Shown here one piece after another: positions 42,965-53,256 of a DNA stretch of 64,000 nt. The stretch spans positions 31,269,896 through 31,333,895 of the forward strand of contig NC_050467.1 in the NCBI RefSeq assembly GCF_013373865.1, read 5' to 3'. The first letter of the stretch is position 1. Each line of letters begins with the position of its first letter. The notes beneath the pieces were generated by a model, which worked only from the letters and a program-made list of their open reading frames with translations, made no database searches and had not been told where the DNA came from. This DNA is from Monomorium pharaonis. Its lineage: Eukaryota; Arthropoda; Insecta; Hymenoptera; Formicidae. The position numbers and the translations under genes are program-made.

Positions 42965-45553
42965 TTATAAAGGTATTTGATAATGCCCCCACGGCAACGT
43001 CTTTACCGAATCAGGTACGAGATACCGCTTGTCGTCGTATGGACTTAGAGCGATTTTCGTTTCACGTACCGTGTATACCTCATGCAATTTAGATCGTATA
43101 CACGTCTGATGACGCGTCATCTCTATCTCATCTCACAGACACCGCATGTAGTCGTCGAATGTTATCGTTCTTGCGACAACGTTACACTTTACACCCTTTG
43201 CCTTTTTAGCGTCATTCTTTCCATCCACTTTTAACGCGTACATTTTCGCTCTGAGTCCAACGAACTCGGTCATTATCGCACCGTTGTTTTCGTCCTTCAT
43301 TAGCCCGGGAACTTTCTTGTTCGCAAGAGGCATACCGTACGCGTTACCAGTCGGATAATCGCTCGTGTCGAACCTTGCGATATCACGTTTTATATTTTCA
43401 TATACGTCGTCGCACTCGATGTGATACACGAGACTATCAGTATCTGTGTACATCACTCTAGATTTGTCATGGTACAAAGGTAGCATGTACTCGTGGTGAA
43501 ATTCCTACAAGCAAATTTTCGATATGTCTAGTATTCACATACCTACATAAATCGGCTTGTTGAATTTCAATTCAAGTTTTCGGAATTCGACTGCAATTAA
43601 ATTTTCTGCAAAAATACTGCGACTATGGAAATTTGGTTTAGCGATCATTGCCTCCGCACCGTATTGTCCTGTCCATTTTGTCAAAAGTTTTACATCTACG
43701 TGATTGCGCACATTTTCCATAGTTTTTCCGAATACGGCGTTATTCATCAATTTATATAAATTTATGTAAATTTTTCTCAAAATCGTTTTTCGCGAAGGTA
43801 CGAAATTGTGTGTTTAACTCGATATAATCGCGAAGCCAGGTGGATTGAACGAATTGTAATACACGGTGTATCTGTGTTATACGGAGACCATGACGAGTGC
43901 ATTGCTGCAAGTTGCGATAATGTATGACGTACCGCTTCTTATCATGCAAGGTCGCTAAAAATTTACGTTCTCGCTTACCAGGCGGCTTATCGCGCGTTGG
44001 GCATAACGTAAGTCAGTGTGTCCATCGTGCAGATGTTGTGGATACTCCAGATCGACTTCAAGAATGTACCCTGTTGGCGAATCAACAGCGATCGCGTTTA
44101 CGTCAAAATTTGAGACGTCTTCGACCCATCGAAATTCTCCATAGGGCAGCGGCTGACACATTGCCCATCCGTACAAATTATTCACATCGAAATACATGAG
44201 GTACGACGATGGTTTCGATAGGTCGTACGTCTGCATGTACTTGTTGTTAACCTGCGCGTATCTGCCGGAACATTGACTCAGACCTCCGCGTATACCGCGC
44301 TCAATAAACATTACCATATCGATGTCGGTGAGCAACTCGAAATTGACGCGTGTATATTTAAGCATAGCGTCCCACGTGAATCCCGGTAATGTATAGTAAT
44401 GTGCGGGGTCAAGACCATAACTTTCGACACATTTGTCACGAAAATTTTCAAAAACGTCGGCTAACAACAATACATCTGTTTTCAAATACAAATCGCTGTA
44501 TTCGCCCAGCGTTCGAATAGAGAATCGATCCAATACGTTCTTGGCGTGCGCGTAATCGCTCTCGGACACGGTATCGCCCGTCAACGAACTAAAGAATAAT
44601 TCGCGCGATGGCAAACGCGTTTCCTTCAATTTTGCGACACAGTCAACATACTCGTATGGGAATATGCCTTTACGAGTCAATAAATCGAATTCTTCGTCAG
44701 ATAAATTCGAAAATTCCTTACGTACAATTTTTAGTTTTTCTTTACCGAGAAATAATGCCAATTTTTCAAGACTAGAATTGAGAAATTTATATGAATCTAT
44801 GAATCGTAATTTTATGTGATTGTTTGGGTCTAATTCATCGGCGGTACCTATGACATGCTTCGTAAAAGAAATATATTTTTCTTTTGTAACGGGAAGCACA
44901 TCGATATTCCCTTTGAATGTTGTGGCTATTTCTCTAATAATAAAATCTGAATCGTATCCGGATAAATTATGGAAAATTTCTGGTATGTACAACACATTTT
45001 GATAACACAAGTTACAAAGCGAATGCGCGGGACCGCGATAACGACCGGTGAGATGACAATGATCTCGCACTCGTGTATCATCCGGTGCAAACGGCTTATC
45101 ACAAATATGACACTGCTTTGCGTTACGATATGCCTCCCATTGCTCTTTTGATAGAGTTTCCATGGGGACCTTAGCAAATAAAATTGATTTTACGCGATGC
45201 GCTAATTTCTCTAGTTGTTTAGCGAACCACGCGATACAATCCTTATCACGATGAAACCAATACCCCGATAATGTGTCATCGTACGAACAATGTACATAAT
45301 ATCCCAAGCTAAATACTTGATGATGATGATGCTGTTGGTACGATATTTTCATATCCTCCTTCTCCATCTTCTCCAATGTACACTCTAGGTCGGCATAGAC
45401 GACAAACGGCACACGCTCCTTATTGTTGATGTTGCGGAAGCTCAGCCATTTCTCGTCTTCAGTAGGTAGTTGGATGGCGCAGTCGTTCATTTTTTGGCAA
45501 TCTACGCTGTGGACATCCAACTTTTCCACAGAACTAAAGTAATGTAAACATCT
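42965..45553 (-). pseudogene. Polinton protein-primed DNA polymerase B, main part
   Basis: Frame 45529-43955 (extending in frame back to 45553) has exonuclease motif YADLECTLE near 45400. An embedded cysteine/histidine block (CHICDKPF...RDHCHLTGRYRG, 45020-45130) resembles an HNH/endonuclease VII-type zinc site. Exo/TP-region motifs follow, then motif A DVNNLYGWAM near 44175. Frame breaks near 43950 and 43780. Motif B-like KLMNNAVFGKTMENVRN is near 43730. Frame 43486-43133 has motif C YTDTDSLVYH near 43450. A TGA near 43133 interrupts the C-terminus, which ends at 42965-42967. It would replicate the element from a terminal protein. Inactive as read. Confidence 0.9.
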
Positions 45554-46514
45554 GTAAAAAATAGTGTAAATTTTTATTTTTTATTATAAAAATTAATACA
45601 ACATTTATAAAATTATTATTCACCGGTCACAAATATATTTTTTGTGTTTGTTTGGGATTCGACGTTAACATAATGTTTTCCGATAAACAAAAATATTTTT
45701 TTTGTCTCTAGTCGTGAAATTGTTATCGGGAATTCGTCATCTCATCTCGCCGAGCCGGAGCGTGGACCCGTGGATTTCACACGTCCACGCCGTGATCGCG
45801 TGAGGTACCGGGCCGATCAGCTGCTTGCTCTTTCCCGATCTTCACCTCCTAACAACGAATATCGGGGGAGAGTAAGGCGCGTTACCGAATTTCGGCGCGA
45901 AGTTGAGTCAGTCTTGTGTCTGCTCTTGATCGCCAAGCCTCTCTCAATTCTCTAACGTTCACTACTCGGGGTATCCCTCGACTAGATTATCAATTTCGAA
46001 TCTCATTCACGTTTGAGTTAAGATCTCTCTATTATATTGTGAAAGTGTCGCGAAATCGCGAGTGCGCGGTGTGCGTTGTGACGTCGCGGGAAGCAACGGT
46101 GATCTCGTGTTCGCGATCGAACGTCTGCCTCGCGATTAGTTTTTCGGTCTCGTTCGCGCTCAAGATCTCCGTCCCGTTGGGGTGTCCTGACAAGCGCCCG
46201 GCAAGATATCCGCCGCGCAATTAAAGGCAGAAAAGGACAACCGTTCGACCCGAAGATTTCCGATCGTTCATAATTGACTCGTCGTTCCCGCACGCTCGCG
46301 TCTTCCGCGATTCGCGCGAATTGTATGGTTAATTATTTAAGAAATAAATGGTGCTTCTGACTGTGAAAACCAATCCTGCCTGTTTTTCATTCGTGTTTGT
46401 GGAACCTCCAGCGAGTCCGCGGATTCGCGCAACACGTCCTCCGCGCTCAATTCTGAGCGGTTCCGGCCTCTAGCGCATCCGGTTGCCGTCGGCAAACGAT
46501 TTCGCGCGCACAGT
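45554..46514 (+). mobile_element. Unidentified ~0.96-kb insert splitting DNA polymerase B
   Basis: Separates the polymerase N-terminal half, whose homology stops near SQLSKKEH at about 46515, from CLHYFSSVEKL at 45550. Plus strand: AT-rich start TGTAAAAAATAG, GC-rich middle, TATTATATTG near 46025 and AATAAA at 46343-46348. The order resembles U3-R-U5 of a solo LTR, but no TSD was found and some polymerase sequence seems lost. The 61-codon ORF at 45770 is not convincing. Confidence 0.45.
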
Positions 46515-47598
46515 GTTCCTTTTTACTGAGTTGTGAGCTCACTAGACGAGACAGATCCTTGATGCATGCAAAGTGTCCCACGTTGTTTTCGCGTAGATCT
46601 TGCACGTATAGCAGATTAACATGCTTCTCCTTTTTGTCGTTGGAGAGTCTTAGCGGGAGAATTTTATAGGTTTCAGTTTGATCCTTTTGGATCTCGTAGA
46701 CGTTGACCAAAATATTATTTAGTCTCTCGAATTTTTTAATGTCTTTTAACGCGATTGGAAACTCAATGTTATCGAAATTCAGAACGTTTGTATAATGAGG
46801 GTACGATGACTCCCTTTCTGAATTTCTTTCTGCGGGATATAGAGCGGCTATCACAGACCACGCGAAGCAAGCATTGTCCATCGATTTCACGTTAACAACC
46901 GCACGCTTTGTCATTATTTCCCGCGGTAATATCACGTGACATCCCGCGCGCATAGAATTGTACTTATTCACATTTACAGTCAAATTCTGTATACGCGACA
47001 ACGCCCACCCACTATCGCGTTCTTGAAATTCCTCGAGCGATGCTAACGTGTGCTCAATAACGCACCGCTCGTACCACTCATCCAAGTCTGATGTTCTAAA
47101 GAGATCACTGTTTTTCGTGGTAATACTTTTATTGGCGCGTTTGTCGCCCGTTACAAATACGCCATTGAATGCGGTGTTCACTTTCACAGAGTTGTGTCTT
47201 TCGATAGCGTCCCGCACTCGAGTACCACCAGCGTCTTCTAAAAACTTTCGCGGTTCAATGTAGTTCCCATTGATAACCGCTCCTGTCAGAACGCGATTCT
47301 CAAACGCGGTGTCAATTTCTCGCCACACGAGTCTGTCCGCGTTGTCACACGAGTCACTCGCGTAATTACCACCGACGTGCACGTAACGTTTTTGCAGTCG
47401 CGTCTTTTCACCCGCGAGTCGCGCGATTCTCGCCATCAAAGATTGTCTTTGTCCAACGTTGAGTCGATGGCGCTTGACGCGGCTATGTTCCTCGAGTCGT
47501 TCGATACACTCGTCGCACCGCTGCAACCACTCGAAACACTCGCCCAAGGTAGCGACCCTGTCAATTTGGTCCAACAGCTCGCGCTCAAAATGTTCCAT
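46515..47598 (-). pseudogene. Polinton DNA polymerase B, N-terminal extension
   Basis: Frame 47598-46447 begins MEHFERELLDQIDRV, with a Cys/His-bearing helical start (FEWLQRCDECIERL). Then LVWREIDTAFENR, DNACFAWSVIAALYPAER and VNLLYVQDLRENNVGHFACIKDLSRL. The last motifs are characteristic of the N-terminal region of insect Polinton DNA polymerases: the protein recruits viral-type replication with a catch-all 'processing' domain of unknown detailed role. The last 20 or so codons to 46447 belong to the insert. Continues at 45553. Confidence 0.85.
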
Positions 47599-47635
47599 TT
47601 TTAATACTGTTTTTTCAATAATTATTAATAAGTCT

Positions 47636-48280
47636 TTACACTGTGCAAACCGGACACAAGTTACTGGGAATCATTACAAACATGGACTGTCTACAATTTG
47701 AGCAATATTTTCCATCCAGCCTACCGAATGCATTAGTAATATGTTTACTAAAAGCGTACATTATTCCGAAATCGGTGTCCGCTATTCGCATAATGCATTC
47801 GGCACATACCGAATATGTACCACCCGTGGTGTAATAAAAGTATATACCGCAATGTTTCGATCTTACGGTTATGGCGCGCACTTCCGCAGGTGTCAAATGT
47901 TTCTCAACGGCATCGATATAATCCTCGCTGTCCTCGCTGCAATCATCACTAATGTAGTTACTATCTTCCGATGCTACGCTCTCTTCATCCATTATATTCT
48001 CAAAATTAATGTCATTCACAACGCCTATTATCTGGGCATCGTCCATTTGTTGTATATTGTCCACAACATTAAAGTTTTCCGGATGATTATCCGCAATGTC
48101 TATCACATTATTCGCACCATCCACAATATCTATCACTTCGTTTTCATCGTCTGCAATGTCTATCATTTCGACATCATCGTCCGCAATGTCTATCACTTCG
48201 ACATCATCGTCCGCAATGTCTATCACTTCGACATCATCTATGATATCTACAAGTTCCACCATCACTTTATTCGAAGTCAT
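47636..48280 (-). CDS. Acidic SIM-array protein with C-terminal Cys-rich domain (Polinton-associated)
   Basis: 214 codons from an ATG, intact. Residues about 8-65 hold a decapeptide repeat, VEVIDIADDD. Five clear (V/M)IDI(A/V)D cores are present and a sixth related LVDIIDD begins the array. Each is a hydrophobic V-I-D-I core followed by acidic residues, the consensus of a SUMO-interacting motif. An acidic linker follows, then from about residue 150 a cysteine-rich block: C-x2-C (VCAEC), KH, C-x2-C (YCSNC), C-x2-C (LCPVC). This could bind zinc but lacks one ligand of a canonical RING. It sits just upstream of the polymerase gene on the same strand. Function unknown; SUMO binding is inference. 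Confidence 0.7.
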   Translation of the reverse strand: MTSNKVMVELVDIIDDVEVIDIADDDVEVIDIADDDVEMIDIADDENEVIDIVDGANNVIDIADNHPENFNVVDNIQQMDDAQIIGVVNDINFENIMDEESVASEDSNYISDDCSEDSEDYIDAVEKHLTPAEVRAITVRSKHCGIYFYYTTGGTYSVCAECIMRIADTDFGIMYAFSKHITNAFGRLDGKYCSNCRQSMFVMIPSNLCPVCTV

Positions 48281-49433
48281 TTTTTCACGTCACACTGATT
48301 CGCTCACATGAACTTCTCACATCTTGAACTTCAAGTCGACTGTGCGATCGTGCATTTTCTGACCATTTATATACTTCCTATAACCCTTTGTCTTCCTTTG
48401 TCTCAACCAGAACATAGGCATCGCCATTTTTGTTTTATATATAATTTTAAAGAAAGCTTCTAATTCTGCGAACAGCTGGATATCGGTGCTAAACCGCGAA
48501 TCACATCCCTCGTAGCGATTGAGGTGTCGGTGCGACAAACGTCTTTTATTTCTCCATTCTATACCACTTCTCAAGTTTTCACATTATTTTGTCTTCGATG
48601 AATTTTAAGAGTATCTTCTTCCATGACTACGCGTTTCATAAGTTAGCAGCCGACAAAAAATTATAACATTGTTGTTTACAAATTTTAGTCGTTTGAACAA
48701 TACATTTCGTCTATCGCTGATAGCAGAGAATTTCAAAGATCTTTTTTCCAACGACTTCCCCTCCCCGCATCTACTTTTTATATATTTCATCTTTTATTCC
48801 CTTTGTCTCAACCGAAGCATTCGTCACTTTATTTTATATATTTTAATCATTTGTCTCAATCAAAGCATTCGTCATTTTTTTTGTTTTTAACTATACAATT
48901 TTACAGCGAGCCGCTGTTTTTACAAGCAACTATCAGGTATCGGTATTAAACCACGAATCGCATCCCTTCCACGAAATTTTAACTGTTGTGGCGACATATT
49001 TTATCTATCACTGATAGCAAAGAGTGTGATTATACCCATGACTTCCCCTCCCTACGTCTTCTCTTATTAATATCATGAGCTTGATGTGAGTAAAAACGCA
49101 CAAAAAATATATATGTGTTGAGTGAGAATAAGAGCACGCGCGAGAACCCTAGACCGCATCCCTTATTTATAAATCGTATCGATCGAAGCGTTGGCGCTAT
49201 CTTATCCAACGTCTAAATAATAACTTCCGGGGTGATGAAAGATTCCGCTACGTATGCATCATCTCGCACATAAGAAAGGCATACTTATTCATTGTCAGTC
49301 AGTCTCGAGTTGTCCACCCATCGGGATGGACGTTTCCGCGTTGGGACGAGCGTGACGGGCGTTTCCGTGATTTCAGTTTTTTCGCGTGTGAAACCAATAT
49401 ATGCGATCAGTCGCATGGTGGATGACTGCACCG
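48281..49433. repeat. Polinton right non-coding region with diverged repeated modules
   Basis: Repeated short modules: CTTTGTCTCAACCRRAAC/GCAT at 48400, 48805 and 48855; TATCGGTRYTAAACCRCGAATCRCATCCCT at 48481 and 48937; GACTTCCCCTCCCYRCRTCT at 48755 and 49040; TCTATCRCTGATAGCARAGA at 48710 and 49003. They look like a duplicated promoter or terminal repeat region. No convincing gene. The ORF on minus at 48317-48574 is weakly basic and unrecognised. Confidence 0.5.
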
Positions 49434-49621
49434 CGCCTTCGGAATCTGATTCATTCATTCATGTCGTAACTGTTTCCTCAGTTGATAAACTGTTATATTT
49501 GTAAAAAATCTGGTAAATATCGAGGTCTCGCGTGAAATCTTGAACAAAATTTTTCCACAGATATAACACTTTATTAATTGGGGAAACAGTTACGACATGA
49601 ATGAATCTGACTCCGAAGGCG
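49434..49621. repeat. Inverted repeat, ~40-bp arms
   Basis: The arm at 49434-49477 (CGCCTTCGGAATCTGATTCA...) is complementary to 49582-49621, with a 4-base difference from an extra ATTC unit. About 100 AT-rich bases lie between. Confidence 0.9.
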
Positions 49622-49705
49622 AGGTACTTTTATTCATCACATGGCCCATCGCCTTATCAACTGTGTTAGTGAAAGTGGCGAGTCGCCTGGTGGATGGGCA
49701 CACTT

Positions 49706-49801
49706 CGCATCACCAACGAAAAATACATTCGCGTCACTGCCATATAATCGGCAATGGCATGTTACGCTATTGATGCGAATGTATTTTTCTTTAGTAATGC
49801 G
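49706..49801. repeat. Inverted repeat, ~31-bp arms
   Basis: 49706-49736 (CGCATCACCAACGAAAAATA...) pairs with 49771-49801 with few mismatches. The loop is ~34 bases. Confidence 0.85.
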
Positions 49802-50296
49802 AGGTGTTCTTATGCATCGATCGACTTGCCACCATATCATCGTAATTAAATTCATTTGTGTGGTGATTTCAAAAACGGGAAAGGGGAGGAGAAGGTTTTT
49901 GGACTCGGATTAATACTAGAAAAAATTTAAAAATCTATTATTGCTCAGAGTTCATTAGCTCTTTTTGCTCCCAGTTCAACACACAAGTGACATATGGATT
50001 ACGCGCGTGAAAAGTATCTTCCAACGCGACGAAAGTCGCAACGTAAGTCTAAAAACTTTGTCACTAATAAAGAATATAATTTTTATTAAAAGAAGGAAGG
50101 GGAAATCTTTTGGAATCGGTGCATCGTTAGAAAAATTAAAAAATCTACTGATGAGTTGATTCCAAAAGATCTCTTCATTCCCAGTACAACATAGTATATG
50201 GTGACATATAATTTTTATTAAAAGGTTGATTCCAAAAGAAAACACAAAATTTTTTACTGTGTGACGTTCCTAATATCTTGGGGGGGGGGGGAATTT
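49802..50296. other. AT-rich non-coding DNA
   Basis: Contains a short diverged duplication (TATAATTTTTATTAAAAG near 50077 and 50205; GATTCCAAAAGA near 50157 and 50226) and a G12 run at 50281-50292. No gene. Confidence 0.5.
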
Positions 50297-50460
50297 GGTT
50301 CTAAAACTCCTGAGCTCCGAGGGGGGTGTGGGGGTGCGGGAGTCTCTTGCTGTTAAAGGAGAAGGGGGCGTCACGTTGGTGGGAAGAAAATGACGCCTCC
50401 CCCTCCCCTTTACCAGCAAGAAATCCCCCGCACCCCCCTCGGAGCTCCCGAGTTAGAACC
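50297..50460. repeat. GC-rich foldback element
   Basis: The left arm from GGTTCTAAAACTCC (50297) to about 50372 is the imperfect complement of about 50388-50460, ending GTTAGAACC. Arms ~70 bases with G-run/C-run cores. MITE-like. No clear TSD. Confidence 0.8.
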
Positions 50461-50660
50461 GGCCTACCATTCCTACTAAAACATTATTACTATTCTTTAG
50501 CCAGTTTTTATAATACAAAATTTTTTTAGATTTGACACTATAAAAGTAATGATATATATAGAACATGCGCCAACTATAAAGTAGATGTTTATATGAATTA
50601 GAACATCTAATTTGTTTTTCTTTGGCTGGCATTTATAGTTTGATTTTTCATTAAGTCCGT

Positions 50661-50748
50661 ATCAGACTAGAGATTGATATTGAGATTGAATTGAAATGTA
50701 ACCAATTAGTTGGTTAAATTCTAATTCAATCTCAATATCTAGTCTGAT
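50661..50748. repeat. Foldback repeat with nested palindrome
   Basis: ATCAGACTAGAGATTGATAT... (50661-50692) pairs with 50723-50748. The left arm carries an extra GATTGAT. The centre is itself nearly palindromic (AACCAATTAGTTGGTT). Confidence 0.85.
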
Positions 50749-51453
50749 ATGGCTTTGATTGTTTTAAGTTTGTCTTTAGATACAAATTCGTTAATTACGA
50801 AGTATTTTAACGACAAACTTAAGAAGATTCTTAAATATAAAATTAAACTATAAATATTAGCCTTTTGTATTAAATTATTGGCTGCTGTGCGCCTGCAAAA
50901 AACAATTGTCAGGAAGTATATTGGCAAGGAATAAAGAAGATAATATTGAGCTGGCAAATAAGTTTTAATACAAATAAATTATAAATGTTACAAATAAATA
51001 TTTTAATACAAATAAATATTTTACTACAAAATTTTGGCGCTGCTAAACCGAATAATTTGCTTTAATACAAAATCATTTTCTTACAATTTCACTTACATAT
51101 TAAAATAATACATATAATATACACGCATGAGGGAGAGAGAGAGAGAGAGAGAAAGAGACACGCACGCACGCATAAGAGACAGATATTAACCGCTTCCTTA
51201 AAAGTAAATCGCTTCCTTATAAACTAATTGTAAGATATAAAGCTTTAAAAAATCAAAATCCCAATTTATACCCGTTACATTACAATATATCTTTAAACAT
51301 GGTGTTTAAAAGTTAAACATGCTACGGGTTTATTAAAAATCGAAATTTTATTATGTGATATAAAGAAGTAAAGTTACCAACTATTTGATCAAATAATAAT
51401 CGATTAACAAAATATTTCTTCCTTATTAAATGATAACTGACCTTTGCATTCCC
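50749..51453. other. AT-rich DNA with (GA)n microsatellite
   Basis: No gene. A GAGAGAGA run at about 51130-51152 is followed by CACGCACGCACG. The rest is simple AT-rich sequence. Confidence 0.6.
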
Positions 51454-51715
51454 GTAGGAAAAATATGTATGCAAAAATTACTGCACAAAAATTGCATATT
51501 TTTGTACATAAATTTTTGCAGTTTTCACAGATTTTTATACAAAGTTTTCGCCTTCAGAATTTTTTTTCAGAATATTTTGCAGAATTTTATGTAATGTTTT
51601 CTGAAGACAAAAAACTTCAGAAAACATTACATAAAAAAATCTGTAAAAGCTGCAGAAATATGCACAAAAATATACAATTTTTTTATGCAGTAATTTTTGC
51701 ATAATTTTTTCCTAC
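51454..51715. mobile_element. Long foldback MITE
   Basis: 262 bases. GTAGGAAAAATATGTATGCA at the left is mirrored by the complement ending TTTTTTCCTAC at 51715. The two ~125-bp arms pair across almost their full length around a short centre (TTTTTTGTC). The apparent 86-codon ORF is a by-product. No transposase. Superfamily unassigned because no TSD is clear. Confidence 0.85.
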
Positions 51716-51829
51716 AGTTGTTTAACTGTATTATATTTATTAACTGTATCATAAAAAATTTAACATTTGAGTTTACTTTAATATTTTCGACGGAATTTCC
51801 TTAACTGTTTTCTTCATTTTCACCAAAAA

Positions 51830-52143
51830 AATAATAATATTAATTAACATTTATCAACTATTGCAAAAAAATAATTTTCATTATTTAGAAATAACATTAA
51901 AAATAGTTACCTTTTGTTAACAGAAAATGAATAAAATACCTTACTCTTAAATTTACTCCTGTAAATTGCTCTTAAATTTACTTCTGTAAAGAAAAAATAT
52001 ATTTATTAACTATTGCAAATAAATAATTTTGATTAACTATTTAGAAATAGTAAATAAGTCATATTGAGTATAATTACCTTTTGTTAACAGAAAGTGAATA
52101 TTTTCTATCTAATAATCTCTTGGTTTTAAATTTACTCCTATAA
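51830..52143. repeat. Diverged direct duplication, ~150 bp each
   Basis: 51830-51966 and 51993-52143 share, in order, TATCAACTATTGCAAA, AATAATTTTSATTA, TTTAGAAATA, TTACCTTTTGTTAACAGAAARTGAAT and TTTAAATTTACTCCTRTAA. Confidence 0.75.
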
Positions 52144-52220
52144 TAAAAATAATAAAAATGTAGTGTCATAATATTGATCAAATCAATCAGTTTCGTATCA
52201 TATTTCATTAAAAATGATAT

Positions 52221-52225
52221 AAGAA
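52221..52225. repeat. TSD (AAGAA) of CsRn1-type element, left
   Basis: AAGAA directly before TGTGG at 52226. Repeated at 58191-58195 directly after ...CCACA. Confidence 0.93.
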
Positions 52226-53238
52226 TGTGGATATGTTTCGTATCTAATGTACGTTACTCCCTACTCGAGATGTTCCACCGCGTGGAGCTTTTTGGTCGCC
52301 CTGGTAAGGGCGGTTTATCATGCGTCCTTATAAGGACGGTTGTCCCTCGTTGATCGATGCGACGAACTCTGCGTATAGGTCCTGTGGCTTCAGCTGAACC
52401 CTAGCGCTGTGGCTTTGCGTCTTCTTCTTGGGGGCCCGTGGAGTCCTGGGCTTTCCTGACGGTGTACTAGGCCAGGAGTCGTCGGAACCACCCGAAGTCT
52501 TAGCTTGAACGCTAACGTCAACCTTCGGTCGGGTTGGCGTAGTCTGCGTCCCAGTTGTGTGCTGCAGGTAACGGGGAGTCCGGTTGACCCGCTGAATCGG
52601 TGGAAGGTCCCAGGGAATTAATCTCCAGGGCAACTTCGTTTCCCCCGGGTCGAGTCTCGGTGTCCTCTGGTCCTGGATCCGAGATGCTGGTCGCTCCTTC
52701 GGTCGGGCCGGCCGGTGGTTCTTCCGTCTTCGCGGCAGGATGCTGCCGTTGAGCTCACTCCTCACAGGAAGCCCTGGGGAGAGCACACTCCCCGCCGGAG
52801 GCCCTGGTAAGAGCGCACTCCACGAAGGAGGCCCCGACAAGAGCACACTCCACGAAGGAGGCCCTGACGAGAGCACACTCCCCGAAGGAGGCCCGGGTAA
52901 GAGCACACTCCGATACAGAGGCCCTAGGTCGTCTCGGACGAGCACACTCCGAGAGGGAGGCCCGTCACTTACACAAAAGAGAGTACAGAAAATATCCTTA
53001 CGTTTATTCTCTCTATGAATCTAGGATTAGATTAGATTAGCCAGCGCTGCGGGTGGTCTTTATATAGCCGGGCCGCTGCATCTCACTCCGGAGTGCCGTG
53101 GCCGCTCTATCGGCTGCGCCGCGCACTGCTCCGCTGGCGACTCGCGGCGTGGGCGGTGAGCGCGCGTCGGTTGACGCGCCGGTGTACGCCGTGAGCGCAT
53201 TAGCTCAGGCGCGCTGCTAGAGTGGCGTGACCGCCACA
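52226..53238 (-). repeat. 3' LTR of CsRn1-type element
   Basis: On minus: TATATAAAG at about 53058-53066, AATAAA at 53003-53008. These place U3 to the right, a short R, and a very long U5 (about 760 bases). It includes ~30-bp tandem GC-rich repeats (GAGCACACTCC...GGAGGCC, 52780-52955) and the 205-codon ORF. Confidence 0.92.
52328..52945 (-). CDS. ORF in U5 of 3' LTR (Pro-rich, 205 codons)
   Basis: Open frame that lies wholly in U5. The N-terminus is a repeat of about ten residues (GPPSGSVLSSGPPSWSVLL-like), reflecting the DNA tandem repeats. A basic/Pro-rich segment (RRRKNHRPARPKERP) is next, ending QPSL. The partner ORF at 57280-57897 is kept open with only two residue differences that I could see. 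No known family. The first codon in the displayed frame is not necessarily the real start. Confidence 0.4.
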   Translation of the reverse strand: MLVRDDLGPLYRSVLLPGPPSGSVLSSGPPSWSVLLSGPPSWSALLPGPPAGSVLSPGLPVRSELNGSILPRRRKNHRPARPKERPASRIQDQRTPRLDPGETKLPWRLIPWDLPPIQRVNRTPRYLQHTTGTQTTPTRPKVDVSVQAKTSGGSDDSWPSTPSGKPRTPRAPKKKTQSHSARVQLKPQDLYAEFVASINEGQPSL

Positions 53239-53256
53239 TGACCCCCTTGGTTGACT

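Noticed and set aside
50281..50460. Bacterial-type terminator hairpin
   Set aside because: Eukaryotic context. Arms of ~70 bases fit a foldback element better.
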